Shown here piece by piece: positions 25,862 through 35,227 of a stretch of DNA of 64,000 nt. The translations under genes and the position numbers were made by a program. The DNA lies in the NCBI GenBank assembly GCA_963845485.1, contig CAWJSI010000005.1, positions 1 through 64,000 of the forward strand, written 5' to 3'. This DNA is from Bog-756 sp963845485. Its GTDB lineage: Bacteria > Actinomycetota > Acidimicrobiia > Acidimicrobiales > RAAP-2. Position 1 is the first letter of the stretch. The number at the start of each line of letters is the position of its first letter. The notes beneath the pieces were generated by a model. That model was given only the letters and a program-made list of their open reading frames with translations. It had not been told where the DNA came from and searched no databases.

Positions 25862-26527
25862 GTGACGGGACTGGCGCTCTTCGACCTCGACAACACCTTG
25901 GTGGACCGGCAGGCGGCCTTCGATCGCTGGGCCCACGGGTTCGTCCTCCACCACGCCCTGCCCCCAGCTGCCCTCGACGAGCTGGACACCCTTGACGAGA
26001 ACGGGTTCGCCTCCCGAGAGCAGGTGTTCGAGGGCATAGCCGAGCGTTTTGGTATCTCGGACTCGGTGGAGGACCTGATTGCCGCCTATCGGGTCGACTA
26101 CCCCGAGTATTTCCATCCCGATCCCGAGGTCAACCAGGCCCTGGGCCGGCTCCGGAGCCGGGCGTGGTCCATCGGGGTGGTGACCAACGGCCCACTGACC
26201 CAGCGGGTCAAGTTGGAGCGGGCGGGACTGCTCGGGGAGATGGACGGGATCTGTATCTCCGATGAGGTAGGAGTGGCCAAGCCCGATCCGGGGATCTTCG
26301 CTGAAGCGCAGCGCCGGTGCCTCGGTCCCGCTCCCCGAGACGGTCCCCGTTGGATGGTGGGCGACACCCCGGGCCCAGACATCGTCGGAGGGATCCGAGC
26401 GGGATTCCGCACCATCTGGCTGCACCACGGCCGCACCTGGGACCTCGACGAGTACCGGCCCGACGCCCAGGTGGCCAGCATCGCCGAGGCCGTCGAGCAC
26501 ATGCTCGGCACCGGTCCGGGGGACTGA
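25862..26527 (+). CDS. HAD-superfamily hydrolase (subfamily IA phosphatase)
   Basis: The 221-residue protein shows all four HAD motifs: LALFDLDNTLVDR (nucleophile and acid Asp), VVTNG (Thr), the conserved Lys in EVGVAKPDPGIF, and WMVGDTPGPDIVGG. A helical cap lies between motifs I and II. It should dephosphorylate a small phosphorylated metabolite. Next to a heptose operon without GmhB, it could remove the 7-phosphate from heptose-1,7-bisphosphate, but GmhB belongs to another HAD subgroup, so this is only a suggestion. The GTG at 25862 gives the standard N-terminus; an ATG at 25808 is the alternative. It ends one base from the convergent next gene. Confidence 0.88.
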   Translation: MTGLALFDLDNTLVDRQAAFDRWAHGFVLHHALPPAALDELDTLDENGFASREQVFEGIAERFGISDSVEDLIAAYRVDYPEYFHPDPEVNQALGRLRSRAWSIGVVTNGPLTQRVKLERAGLLGEMDGICISDEVGVAKPDPGIFAEAQRRCLGPAPRDGPRWMVGDTPGPDIVGGIRAGFRTIWLHHGRTWDLDEYRPDAQVASIAEAVEHMLGTGPGD

Positions 26528-29089
26528 TCAGGGAGTAGCCGGGTCGCCGCTCGGGTCGAGGCGGTCGGCCGCGGCCTTCGGGTAGCGGTTGATCCGATCC
26601 GACCTGAGGGCCCGGGCCAGATTTCGCCGGAGCTTCCCGACCGACAAGGAACGTTGTCCACTTAGAGTGCGGGAGTTCTCTCGAGCCGATTCGATGGCGG
26701 CGAATCGACGCTTCAGGAACTCGGCACGGGCATCGGGTCCGTGATGGGCAAGGACCGACGCTCGGGCCCGCATCCCGAGCACCCTGGCTTCCTCGGGGTG
26801 TTCGAATACGGTGCGCATGAGCGCGGCAGCGGCACCCAGGTCGGGATCGGCCCACCGGAAGCCGGCCGGATAGGGGTCGCACCCCTCGGGCACGGACCCC
26901 GCTGTCCAGGGAACCAGGTAGGCGGTGTCGTCGTCCATGAAATCCAGGTTCCCCGAGTAGCCCGTGGCGATCACCGGCTTGCCCAGTGCCATCGCCTCGC
27001 CCATGGAGAGCCCGAACCCCTCGCTGCGGTGGAGGGATACGTAGCAGTCGGCCGTGTCCATCAACGCGGCCAGGTCCCCCCGGTCGAGGTACTCCTCCAG
27101 CACGATGATGTCCTTGCGGTCGGCGGCGACCCGGATCCGCTCCATCCCGATCACGTCCTGGTCGCCGTTGATGACCTTGAGGACCAGCGTCGTCCGCCCG
27201 TCATCAGTGAACGCCGAACGGTAGGCCTCGATGAGGCCGAGGGGGTTCTTGCGTTCGAGCATGCTGAGCAGGTCGAGGGTGAACAGGAACACAAAGCTGT
27301 GGTCAGGCAGGCCGAGCTCGCGCCGACCCACTCCGGGCGGCACCACCGGCGCCACGATGGCGTGGGGAAGGGCGAACACCGGCTTGTCGGTCGCGGCGGC
27401 AATCGAGTTCCGGGCGAACTCGGAGACGGCCCAGATCTCGTCGACCAGGTCGAACGACGCCGGCCAGGTATCGGGAAACTCCTCGAGCTCCCAGGCCCAC
27501 TGGCCGACGACGTGTCGGCCCTGGAAGAACCCGGATCCGACCGATCGCGAGAAGGGCGCGAGGTGGTCTGCGTTGACGCAGACCACCGCGATATCGAGGT
27601 CGGTGGCGTCTCGGCCGGTCGACTCGAAGGGGTGCTCTTGTCGACTCGACGTCCTGGTGAAGACGAAGGTGGCGTGCGGGATCGCCGCTGCCTCGAGACT
27701 GGCGATGAGCAGGCGTGCCCCCTCACCCACACCGAGTTCGGCCCGCAGGTACCCGGCGACAAGCATGCCGGGCCTCAGCTCGCCGCCGTTGACCCAGGGA
27801 GAGGGCGCATCGCTGGTGGCGGCAACCACGGCGGGATGGTTCGCTCCCTCGGTCACCAACCTCTGGATCAACCGACCTGCTTCGGCCTCCGACCGGGCCC
27901 AAGCCACGAACCGGTCGCGGTCGGCGAACTGCGGGTCGAAGAAGTGTGGTCGAAGCTCGGCTTGGTCGAGGCCGAAGACGCTGGCCAGGTAGAGCGAGAG
28001 CCGGCCCGGGTCGTCCCGATGACGTGGTGGGGCGGCCAGCCATGCGCACAGCTCCTCAGCGCCGTCGTGGTCCCAGGGCACAGGCGGATAGACGTCGTCG
28101 CCCCGGTCGGCCGCCCGGAGCGCGTCGCCGTAGATGTGGCGGACGTAGCGGTCGATCGGCACCCCGTTGGCCATGGTGTCGTAGGTCCAGGGGCGATCGG
28201 GGAGGCGGCCATGTCCGTGGAACACCAGGCGGTCGGCGTAGTGATCGGTCAGGCGTCGGAGGGCTGGTTGTTCGGACAGTCGGACCCGAGGTCGGTTGCC
28301 TTGGTGGGCTGACAGCAGCCCCCGCTCGTCGGGGTCGAATCCGGAAAGGTGGACGAACGTGAGAGGAGCACCATCGACGAGAAATCCGCTGCCCACCGGA
28401 TCGACCGTCAGTTCCCTCCGGTCGAGGTTCCAGAACGACACGGCACAGGTGGGGTCGCTCACGACGGCGTGGCGGAACAGTGCGGGTACGAGGTCGATCA
28501 CCCGTTGGTCGAGGTAGCGCATGCCGGCCGGGTCGACAACGCACTCCCGGCGGAGGTGGTCCTTCCAGAACGAGAGGAACGACGGCTCGCCTTCGGCCGA
28601 ACCGAGGCCTCCTCGGCCGACGCCGAGGAAGCCGAGGTCGAACACCCCGACTCCCAACAAGGTGTCCTCGGAGGGCAGCAGCCCGTCGGGTGGCAACGGC
28701 GAGGTCGTATGCGGGGTGAGGACGATGCCCCACTGCGCTGCTTGGTCGCTCAGGCCGTCGAGCGGGCCGGCCACCAACGTGTCGGGATCGAGGTAGAGGA
28801 CTGATTCCACCTCACCCAGAAGATGTTCGAGGAGCCACGGTTTGAGGGCGGCGGCGAACTCGGCCCGCTGGTAGAGCGCAGCCATACGAGCGAGGTCGGG
28901 ATCGCTGCCCAACTGCTCCAACCCGAGCACCCTGAACGGCTCGGTGGCCACGTCGAGGACATCCTCGAGATCGTCGATGACCAGGGCGGTCAGTGTGCCG
29001 TCAGGATGGTGGTGAAGGAACGTTTCTCCGAGTACCCGGACCTGAGGCAGAGTGTTGCGGGCGACGATCGTGCAGGCGTGCACGGTCAC
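26528..29089 (-). CDS. Large two-domain glycosyltransferase: N-terminal GT8-like plus C-terminal GT4
   Basis: The 853-residue protein joins two folds. Residues 1 to about 300 resemble a family 8-type GT-A domain: it opens with HACTIVARNTLPQVRVLGET and has VESVLYLDPDTLVAGPL, with DPD at 101-103 as the metal-binding DxD. Residues about 430-800 are a family 4 GT-B domain with LRAELGVGEGARLL, VVGQWAWELEEFPDTW, YVSLHRSEGFGLSMGEAMAL (the EX7E motif) and GKPVIATGYSGN. It likely adds two different sugars in one polypeptide. About 130 residues of unassigned linker separate the parts. It is convergent with the HAD gene, with no spacer. Confidence 0.85.
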   Translation of the reverse strand: MTVHACTIVARNTLPQVRVLGETFLHHHPDGTLTALVIDDLEDVLDVATEPFRVLGLEQLGSDPDLARMAALYQRAEFAAALKPWLLEHLLGEVESVLYLDPDTLVAGPLDGLSDQAAQWGIVLTPHTTSPLPPDGLLPSEDTLLGVGVFDLGFLGVGRGGLGSAEGEPSFLSFWKDHLRRECVVDPAGMRYLDQRVIDLVPALFRHAVVSDPTCAVSFWNLDRRELTVDPVGSGFLVDGAPLTFVHLSGFDPDERGLLSAHQGNRPRVRLSEQPALRRLTDHYADRLVFHGHGRLPDRPWTYDTMANGVPIDRYVRHIYGDALRAADRGDDVYPPVPWDHDGAEELCAWLAAPPRHRDDPGRLSLYLASVFGLDQAELRPHFFDPQFADRDRFVAWARSEAEAGRLIQRLVTEGANHPAVVAATSDAPSPWVNGGELRPGMLVAGYLRAELGVGEGARLLIASLEAAAIPHATFVFTRTSSRQEHPFESTGRDATDLDIAVVCVNADHLAPFSRSVGSGFFQGRHVVGQWAWELEEFPDTWPASFDLVDEIWAVSEFARNSIAAATDKPVFALPHAIVAPVVPPGVGRRELGLPDHSFVFLFTLDLLSMLERKNPLGLIEAYRSAFTDDGRTTLVLKVINGDQDVIGMERIRVAADRKDIIVLEEYLDRGDLAALMDTADCYVSLHRSEGFGLSMGEAMALGKPVIATGYSGNLDFMDDDTAYLVPWTAGSVPEGCDPYPAGFRWADPDLGAAAALMRTVFEHPEEARVLGMRARASVLAHHGPDARAEFLKRRFAAIESARENSRTLSGQRSLSVGKLRRNLARALRSDRINRYPKAAADRLDPSGDPATP

Positions 29090-29316
29090 GGATCGGCCTC
29101 CATCTGGGCGGGGTTGGACGGGGCCAGACTACCCAAGTCCCGACCGAGGAGGGGGTGGGTCCGCCTCGGGGTGGTCCATGCCCGAGCTGCGGTCCGGCGG
29201 CGCCTATCATTCGCCCGGGATGAGAACGGTCTGCGCCCGCCCTCGACTCGTTCCCACCAGCGGAACCACCGACAGAACGCCGATCTCGGGCGTCATCCGA
29301 TGAGAAAGGTTGTCCT

Positions 29317-30390
29317 GTGGCACCGAGGATCGTGATCACCGGGGGAGCGGGATTCATCGGCTGCACGCTGGCCCAGCACCTGGTGGGTGAGGGCCGGGAT
29401 CTCCTGGCTCTCGACGTCATGCACCCACAGGTCCACAAAGAGCCCGGACGGCCCGGCCGCCTCCCCGCGTCGGTACCTTTGTGGCCGTTCGACGTCACCG
29501 ACGCCGCCGCCTGGGACGCCTTCTTCCACCTGGAGCGACCGTCGGTGATCGTCCACCTGGCCGCCGAGACGGGAACGGGGCAGTCGCTGCGCGAGGCTTC
29601 TCGACATGGATCGGTGAACGTTGTCGGCACCACGCAGATGCTCGATGGACTCTCCCGGAGCGGACACGTCCCCGACCATCTCGTCCTGGCCTCGTCCCGG
29701 GCGGTCTACGGCGAAGGGGCCTGGGAAGCCGGCGGCGAGCGGTTCTATCCCGGGGTGCGGACCCACGACGAACTGGCGATGGGGCGATGGGATCCGAGCG
29801 GACCGTCGGGGGAAGCCGGCCGATCACTGCCCAGCGCAGCCAACCTGACGGTCGCCGGGCCCACCAACATCTACGCCGCCACCAAACTGGCCCAGGAACA
29901 TGTGCTGTCGGCATGGGGGGCAGCGATGGCCTGTCCGGTGACCGTGCTCAGGCTGCAGAACGTCTACGGAGCCGGCCAGTCGTTGGACAATCCCTATACC
30001 GGGGTGCTCTCGATCTTCGCCCGCCAGGCCCTGTCCAATCAGACCATCGAGGTCTACGAGGACGGCAATATCATCCGGGACTTCGTCCATGTCGGGGACG
30101 TGGCGACGGCCTTGGTGGCCGCCATCGACCGACCTCCGGCCGTGGCCCAGACCATCGACATCGGATCCGGTTCATCGACCACCATTCTCGAGGTGGCCGT
30201 GGCGCTGGCCCGATTGGCCGGAGCTCCCGAGCCCCGGGTGACCGGTGCCTTCCGCGACGGGGATGTGCGGGCGGCCAGCTGTGTCATCGATGAGGCCCGG
30301 ACCGCTCTCGGCTACACCCCGGCATGGTCATTGGCCGACGGACTCGAGTCCCTCCTCGAGTCCGCCCGATCAGAGTTGGGGGAGCAATGA
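29317..30390 (+). CDS. NAD-dependent nucleotide-sugar epimerase/dehydratase
   Basis: This 357-residue extended SDR begins at a GTG with the NAD-binding VITGGAGFIGCTLAQHLVGEG. It also has VIVHLAAETGTGQSLREA, LVLASSRAVYGEG and the catalytic TNIYAATK (YxxxK), with RLQNVYGAGQSLDNPYTGVL and IIRDFVHVGDVATA in the C-terminal substrate domain. It groups with UDP-glucose 4-epimerase or dTDP-glucose 4,6-dehydratase-like enzymes. The insertion around 150-185 (AMGRWDPSGPSGEAG) is longer than usual. Its stop overlaps the next glycosyltransferase start as ATGA, beginning a six-gene plus-strand operon ending at 36168. Confidence 0.9.
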   Translation: MAPRIVITGGAGFIGCTLAQHLVGEGRDLLALDVMHPQVHKEPGRPGRLPASVPLWPFDVTDAAAWDAFFHLERPSVIVHLAAETGTGQSLREASRHGSVNVVGTTQMLDGLSRSGHVPDHLVLASSRAVYGEGAWEAGGERFYPGVRTHDELAMGRWDPSGPSGEAGRSLPSAANLTVAGPTNIYAATKLAQEHVLSAWGAAMACPVTVLRLQNVYGAGQSLDNPYTGVLSIFARQALSNQTIEVYEDGNIIRDFVHVGDVATALVAAIDRPPAVAQTIDIGSGSSTTILEVAVALARLAGAPEPRVTGAFRDGDVRAASCVIDEARTALGYTPAWSLADGLESLLESARSELGEQ

Positions 30391-32396
30391 CCGACACGGC
30401 ACCGGATGAAGACGAGGTATCGGGACAAGGGGACGCGACCGACGAGTCCTCGTCCGGTGCCGCCACGGTGGCGGCGGTCTTCGTGCCCGGCCGTCACGAG
30501 GCGTGGATCCCCACCGTCGTGTCTCTCCGAACCCAGGCCCCCGACCTCCGGATCGTGGCCGGGGGACCCGACGCCGCCGAACTGGCATCCTTGGAAAACC
30601 ACGTCGATGAGATCCGGGTCCTGCCTTCGCCGTCGGCCCTGATCGACGTGGTCCACGCCGAGAATCCCGGCGACCTGCTGTTCGTAGGGGAGCCGGCGGT
30701 CTTTCCGCCGGACGCCCTCGAACGGGCCACCGCCCTCGTCCGCTCCAACCTCCGCTGCTCCAGTGTCTCGTTCCTGTCCAACGTGGCCGGGTTCGCCGGC
30801 ATACCGGCTGCCCACCAGGTCTCCTCCCACCAGGTGGAGAGCCTGGACGAGGTGGCCATCACCCGACGCCTGCGGGGGCACCCCGAGGGCCTCGAGCCGG
30901 TACCGATCCCGTATCCGGTAGGACCGGCCGTGCTCATCAGCTCCCAGGGCCTGTCCCTCGTGCGACCGTTCCCCGACCGCGGCTCCCGTTCCATCGTCTC
31001 CCTGGCCGATTTCGGGGCGCAGGCCCGATCCCGGGGGATGGTCGACATGCTCGACCCGTCCACCTTCGTGTCCCGGCCCACCGACGTTCCCGGTGGGCTG
31101 CCGCCGTTCGCCGGCCTGGCCCCCGCCGAGGAGGCGTTCCTCAACGAGATCCATCCGGGCGTCCTGCGAGCCGTGAGCGATCCGGTCGAGGCCGAATCGG
31201 CCCTCCAGCAGGCCCTCGCCCTGGCCAGAGCCATTGTTTCGGGCCTCCGTGTGGTCCTTGACGGTTCGTGCATCGGCCCCAAGGAGATGGGCCACCAGGT
31301 GACCTTTCTGGCCCAGGTGCAGGCCCTGGCCGAGCGGGAGGACATCGCCTATGTGGGGGTTGCCTTGCCCGTGGCGGCCCCTCCGTATGCCCAGCGCTGG
31401 TTGGCCAACCCCAAGATCGACGTGCGGGTGACGCCGGTCGGCGACCTGTCCGCCTTCCCCGCCGTCGACATCGTGCATCGGCCTTTTCAGGCCACCGCGG
31501 GCTTGGACCCGAGGCCGTGGCGGGCCGTCGGGCACCGGCTGCTCATCACCATCCACGACCTCGTGGCCTTCGAGGTCCCCGGGTACCACGAGAGCCCCGA
31601 CGCCTGGTTCGCCTACCGGGAGTCCACCCGCTTGTCGACGGCCGCGGTGGACGGCATCGTGGCCATCTCCGAGGACACCCGCCACCAGATCGCCCTCGAG
31701 CGGCTCGCCGTCGACGACCAGCGGGTGTTCGTGGTCCCGAACGGCGTCGGACACCTGGAGGGCAACGAGCCCCAGCGTGAGCCGGCCGAGCTGATCGCCC
31801 GGGGCTTCGGCGGTCAGCCCTTCATGTTGGTGCTGGGCACCAACTACACCCACAAGAACCGGGACCTGGCCATTCGGGTGGCCCGGGAACTCCGGGACCG
31901 GGGCTTCGATCTGGCCCTGGTCATGGCCGGTGCGTTGGTGCCCTTTGGCTCCTCCCGGGTCGCCGAGGCCCAGGCCTCGGCTCCGGGCGAGCCGACCTTC
32001 ACCATCCCCGACGTGACCTCCGAAGAGCGGAACTGGTTGCTTCGGCACGCCGAAGTCGTCCTGTACCCGAGCGGGGCCGAGGGGTTCGGACTAATTCCCC
32101 ACGAGGCGGCTGCCTTCGGGACGCCCACCGTGCTGGTGCCGTTCGGCCCCTTCGGCGAGCGGCTGGGCGGCCTGCCCGTGGCCCCCGCCGACTGGAGCGT
32201 GCCCGCTCTGGCCGACGCCTGTGGGGAGCTGCTCTCCGACCCTGCCATCGCCGAGGCCCAGGTGGAGACCGTCGTCTCGGCGACGCCCCACTACGACTGG
32301 AATGCATCGGCATCTGCCCTGGTCGACGCCTACCGGTCATTGCTGGCCCGTCCGGCACTGACTAGCCTGAGATCCACGAAACGAGACGGAGTGTGA
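30387..32396 (+). CDS. Glycosyltransferase with C-terminal GT4 domain
   Basis: The ATG at 30387 overlaps the epimerase stop and gives 669 residues. The C-terminal part (about 300-640) is a family 4 domain: LLITIHDLVAFEVPGYH, GIVAISEDTRHQIALERL, VVPNGVGHLEG, MLVLGTNYTHKNRDLAIR and PSGAEGFGLIPHEAAAFGTP with the EX7E motif. The N-terminal 290 residues are less clear; they contain short GT-A-like strands (VAAVFVPGRHEAWIPTVVSL, LLFVGEPAVFPPDALERA) and may be a degenerate family 2 domain that binds or positions the acceptor. The next gene starts inside this stop codon (TGATG). Confidence 0.85.
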   Translation: MTDTAPDEDEVSGQGDATDESSSGAATVAAVFVPGRHEAWIPTVVSLRTQAPDLRIVAGGPDAAELASLENHVDEIRVLPSPSALIDVVHAENPGDLLFVGEPAVFPPDALERATALVRSNLRCSSVSFLSNVAGFAGIPAAHQVSSHQVESLDEVAITRRLRGHPEGLEPVPIPYPVGPAVLISSQGLSLVRPFPDRGSRSIVSLADFGAQARSRGMVDMLDPSTFVSRPTDVPGGLPPFAGLAPAEEAFLNEIHPGVLRAVSDPVEAESALQQALALARAIVSGLRVVLDGSCIGPKEMGHQVTFLAQVQALAEREDIAYVGVALPVAAPPYAQRWLANPKIDVRVTPVGDLSAFPAVDIVHRPFQATAGLDPRPWRAVGHRLLITIHDLVAFEVPGYHESPDAWFAYRESTRLSTAAVDGIVAISEDTRHQIALERLAVDDQRVFVVPNGVGHLEGNEPQREPAELIARGFGGQPFMLVLGTNYTHKNRDLAIRVARELRDRGFDLALVMAGALVPFGSSRVAEAQASAPGEPTFTIPDVTSEERNWLLRHAEVVLYPSGAEGFGLIPHEAAAFGTPTVLVPFGPFGERLGGLPVAPADWSVPALADACGELLSDPAIAEAQVETVVSATPHYDWNASASALVDAYRSLLARPALTSLRSTKRDGV

Positions 32397-32770
32397 TGGC
32401 CGAACAGACCAACGTGGCTGCCAAGTCCCGTGCCAAGACTACGAAGGCGGCGGCGACGCCAAAGCCGTCGGGGACCCCCGCAACCGAAGCGTCAGCGTCC
32501 CCGCTGGCCGGTGGTGAACTGGAGCGGGAGATGGACCGGCTCTCCTTGGAACAGGCCGTGCGCGACTTCGAGATCGCCAATGCCCGCGTCATCGATCTGA
32601 CCCAGCGGCTGATCTCGGCCAACGGGCGGGTCGTCGAGCTCCAGCAGGATCTGGACCGGCACCAGGCGGCACTGGTGGATGTCACGACCCGTCATCAGGC
32701 GGTGCTGAACTCCCAGGCCTACCGCTTGGCCGACAAACTTCGGACCGTACGAAACCTGCTCCGGGGGTAA
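32396..32770 (+). CDS. Small coiled-coil protein of the glycan locus, unknown function
   Basis: The 124-residue protein starts at an ATG that shares bases with the preceding stop. The first 45 residues are basic and rich in Ala, Lys and Thr, and look disordered. Residues 45-110 (LEREMDRLSLEQAVRDFEIA, then ISANGRVVELQQDLDRHQAA) form one continuous amphipathic coiled coil. The C-terminus is basic (LADKLRTVRNLLRG). I do not recognise a named family. It sits between two glycosyltransferases, like the other coiled-coil protein at 13595. It may tether or organise the glycosyltransferases, but no function is shown. Confidence 0.75.
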   Translation: MAEQTNVAAKSRAKTTKAAATPKPSGTPATEASASPLAGGELEREMDRLSLEQAVRDFEIANARVIDLTQRLISANGRVVELQQDLDRHQAALVDVTTRHQAVLNSQAYRLADKLRTVRNLLRG

Positions 32771-32772
32771 CC

Positions 32773-33930
32773 GTGCCCAAACCGCGAGTGCTCTTCGCGA
32801 TCACCGTCTACAACGGTCGGTCGGTCGTCTTCCCGTGCCTCCACTCGGCGGCTGCCGTCGAGTCCTCGACGGTGGACGTCGACATCCTCGTCCTCGACGA
32901 CGCCAGTCCCGAGATGGGTTTCAGTGCCGATCTTGCCGCCCTCTGCGCCGAGTTGGGTCTCCAGTACTACCGGAGCCCCCGGAATCTGGGGATTCCCCGC
33001 AATGTCAACCTCGGTCTGCTGCGGGCCATGGAGGCCGGCTACGACTACGTGATCATCGCCAACTCCGACGTGCTCTTCCCGGCCCGTCTGGCCGACGTGC
33101 TGGTGGAGACGGCACAGACCGATCCCACCATCGGATCGGTGACGGCCTGGTCCAACAACGTCTCCATCTTCTCGCTGCCCAATGAGACTCCGGATCTCTT
33201 CTTGCGCAACCAGGAGGTGGTCACCTGGTTGTCGGAGTCCATCTACGGCCAGTTCGGCTCGGCGGCCGTGGACATTCCGGCCGGGATCTCGTTCTGCATC
33301 CTGATCCCGGTACCGGTCCTCGAGAAGGTAGGGCTGATGGACCCGGTCTTCGGCCGGGGCTACTGCGAAGAGACGGATTGGTCCCTTCGTAGCAAGTCGA
33401 TGGGATACCGCATCACCCTGTCGCCGTCGAGTTTCACCTACCACCAGGGTGGGGGTACCAATCTGGAGGCCGGCCTGGTCTCGGCCGGACACACCTCGGT
33501 CCCCGAGCACGAGCTGATCCTCGACCTGCGCTACCCGTTGTTCCGGAGCCAGGTGGGCGCTTTCGTCCACTCCGAGCTGCTCGACCATCTCCGCCGCGAC
33601 GCCAGGAAGAAGATCCTCACCGACGCCGCCCGCGACTACGGCTACACCGTGGTCACCGGACTCGTGCAGCCCAAGGCCGACATCGCCCACCCGGTGGTGT
33701 CGATCGAGACCCAGGACGGGGCTCTGGTGGCCGTGGCCCGATTCTTGGGCTTCTCGCAGGTGCTGCCGGTCGCCGACGACATTCCCGAGGGCATCGTCGA
33801 GTACTTCGGGGCCATGCCGACCTCGGTGCACATCATCGAGCCCGTAGGACCCCACGAGGGGGTCACCGCAGGTTTTGCCGACCGGGGAGCAACTGTCCAG
33901 CGCGAGGTGCGTTACCCGACCCGTGTCTGA
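32773..33930 (+). CDS. Family 2 glycosyltransferase
   Basis: The GTG-started, 385-residue protein opens PRVLFAITVYNGRSVVFPCL and continues VDILVLDDASPEMG, YRSPRNLGIPRNVNLGLLRA and YVIIANSDVLFPARL, a complete GT-A donor site with NSD as the metal-binding DxD equivalent. GRGYCEETDWSLRSKSMGYR carries the catalytic acidic ED. The C-terminal 100 residues (from about 280) are an extra region not typical of the family. It most likely adds one sugar of the glycan from a nucleotide donor on the cytoplasmic side. The next gene overlaps its end by eight bases. Confidence 0.9.
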   Translation: MPKPRVLFAITVYNGRSVVFPCLHSAAAVESSTVDVDILVLDDASPEMGFSADLAALCAELGLQYYRSPRNLGIPRNVNLGLLRAMEAGYDYVIIANSDVLFPARLADVLVETAQTDPTIGSVTAWSNNVSIFSLPNETPDLFLRNQEVVTWLSESIYGQFGSAAVDIPAGISFCILIPVPVLEKVGLMDPVFGRGYCEETDWSLRSKSMGYRITLSPSSFTYHQGGGTNLEAGLVSAGHTSVPEHELILDLRYPLFRSQVGAFVHSELLDHLRRDARKKILTDAARDYGYTVVTGLVQPKADIAHPVVSIETQDGALVAVARFLGFSQVLPVADDIPEGIVEYFGAMPTSVHIIEPVGPHEGVTAGFADRGATVQREVRYPTRV

Positions 33931-35227
33931 GCCCAGCCCGGCAAGCCCGGCTCCCGAGCAGGGCACGAGCAGGCCGGGCCCCGAACTCGAACCACTGGGC
34001 ATCAGTCCGCCCGTCCCCCATCAGGATCGCCAGTGGTTCCCGGCCATCGAGGCCCTGCGTGGCGTGGCGGCAGCCGCCGTGGTGGTCGATCACTGCTGGG
34101 CCCTGTCCGGCGGCCAGGCGTCGTTCGGCTTCGGGATCGTCCAGGGACTGGGCACCTGGGGCGTCAACATCTTCTTCATGCTCTCGGGCTACCTGCTGGC
34201 CGACTTCTTCTGGGTCAACCGACGCGGCAAGACGACGCTCGAGTTCTACATCCGCCGCTTCTTCCGCATCGCCCCCGCGTACTACGTCTGCGTGGGGCTC
34301 CTCTTTTTGTTCTTCGCCCAGCACGAGCAGATCTTCAGCTCCCAGGGTCTCAAGCAGACGCTGGCCAACCTGACCTTCACCCAGCACCTGTTCCCGGCGA
34401 CGGAGAGCAATCTGAACGTGAATGGTGCCCTGTGGACGCTCAGCATCGAGATGACCCTCTATCTGTTCTTGCCCCTGATGGCCTACCTGATCGCCAAACG
34501 GCCGATCATCGCCTCCTTGAGCATCGCGGCCATCGGGGTGGCCTGGCGCCTCTACATCGCCCTGGACGGGGCACCGGTGACCCACTGGTACTTCGGGTTG
34601 CACTCGACGGCCTACCTGCCCTACCAGTACCTCTACCTGTCCCGGCAGTTCATCGGGCTGCTCCCCATCTTCGTGATGGGGCTGGGGCTCAGGTGGGCGG
34701 TCATCCACGGGCGGCTGGACCGCTGGACGAAGGGAACATCCCGGCACCCGAGCATGGTGGTGCTCCTGGTCCTGCTCCTCCCGAGCCTCATCATCTTGCG
34801 GGAGACGGGTCGGGCGTCGTTCTACACCCACTGGGTGTGGTTCACCTTCTTCGACTACGTGATCTGCATCCTGGCCATGCCGGCCCTGCTCTACGGCTCC
34901 CGTCCGGTGACCGGTCGGTTGGCGGCACCGATGAAGGGCGGCGTGTGGCTGGGGGAGCGGAGCTACGGCCTGTACCTCTGGCACTTCCCGGTGATTCTCG
35001 CCTTCTACGGCATCGGCTCGGCGGGGCTTGCCCCCCAGACCAGCCACCTGCCCCTCCGGATCGTGGGCATCTGGGTGGTGTCGATCGCACTGGCCTGGGG
35101 TAGTTTCTCGCTCATCGAGCGGCCGGGCCGGCTCCTCGGCCGGCGCCTCGGCCGACAGGTCGAGGGATGGCAGAAGAAGCACCGTCGGCAGGTCTCGGTG
35201 GCCGCAACGGATGGAGGATCATCATGA
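33923..35227 (+). CDS. Acyltransferase-3 family membrane protein
   Basis: The GTG at 33923 gives 434 residues; the frame is open to 33875 but that part lies inside the previous gene. The membrane domain opens FPAIEALRGVAAAAVVVDHC, with the conserved Arg and His. GVNIFFMLSGYLLADFFWV, EFYIRRFFRIAPAYYVCVGL and SYGLYLWHFPVILAF follow, and about ten helices are predicted. It should acylate a sugar of the surface glycan across the membrane. It is the second such enzyme in the locus (the first is at 16187) and is only distantly similar. The FkbM gene starts in an ATGA overlap with its stop. Confidence 0.92.
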   Translation: MSEPSPASPAPEQGTSRPGPELEPLGISPPVPHQDRQWFPAIEALRGVAAAAVVVDHCWALSGGQASFGFGIVQGLGTWGVNIFFMLSGYLLADFFWVNRRGKTTLEFYIRRFFRIAPAYYVCVGLLFLFFAQHEQIFSSQGLKQTLANLTFTQHLFPATESNLNVNGALWTLSIEMTLYLFLPLMAYLIAKRPIIASLSIAAIGVAWRLYIALDGAPVTHWYFGLHSTAYLPYQYLYLSRQFIGLLPIFVMGLGLRWAVIHGRLDRWTKGTSRHPSMVVLLVLLLPSLIILRETGRASFYTHWVWFTFFDYVICILAMPALLYGSRPVTGRLAAPMKGGVWLGERSYGLYLWHFPVILAFYGIGSAGLAPQTSHLPLRIVGIWVVSIALAWGSFSLIERPGRLLGRRLGRQVEGWQKKHRRQVSVAATDGGSS

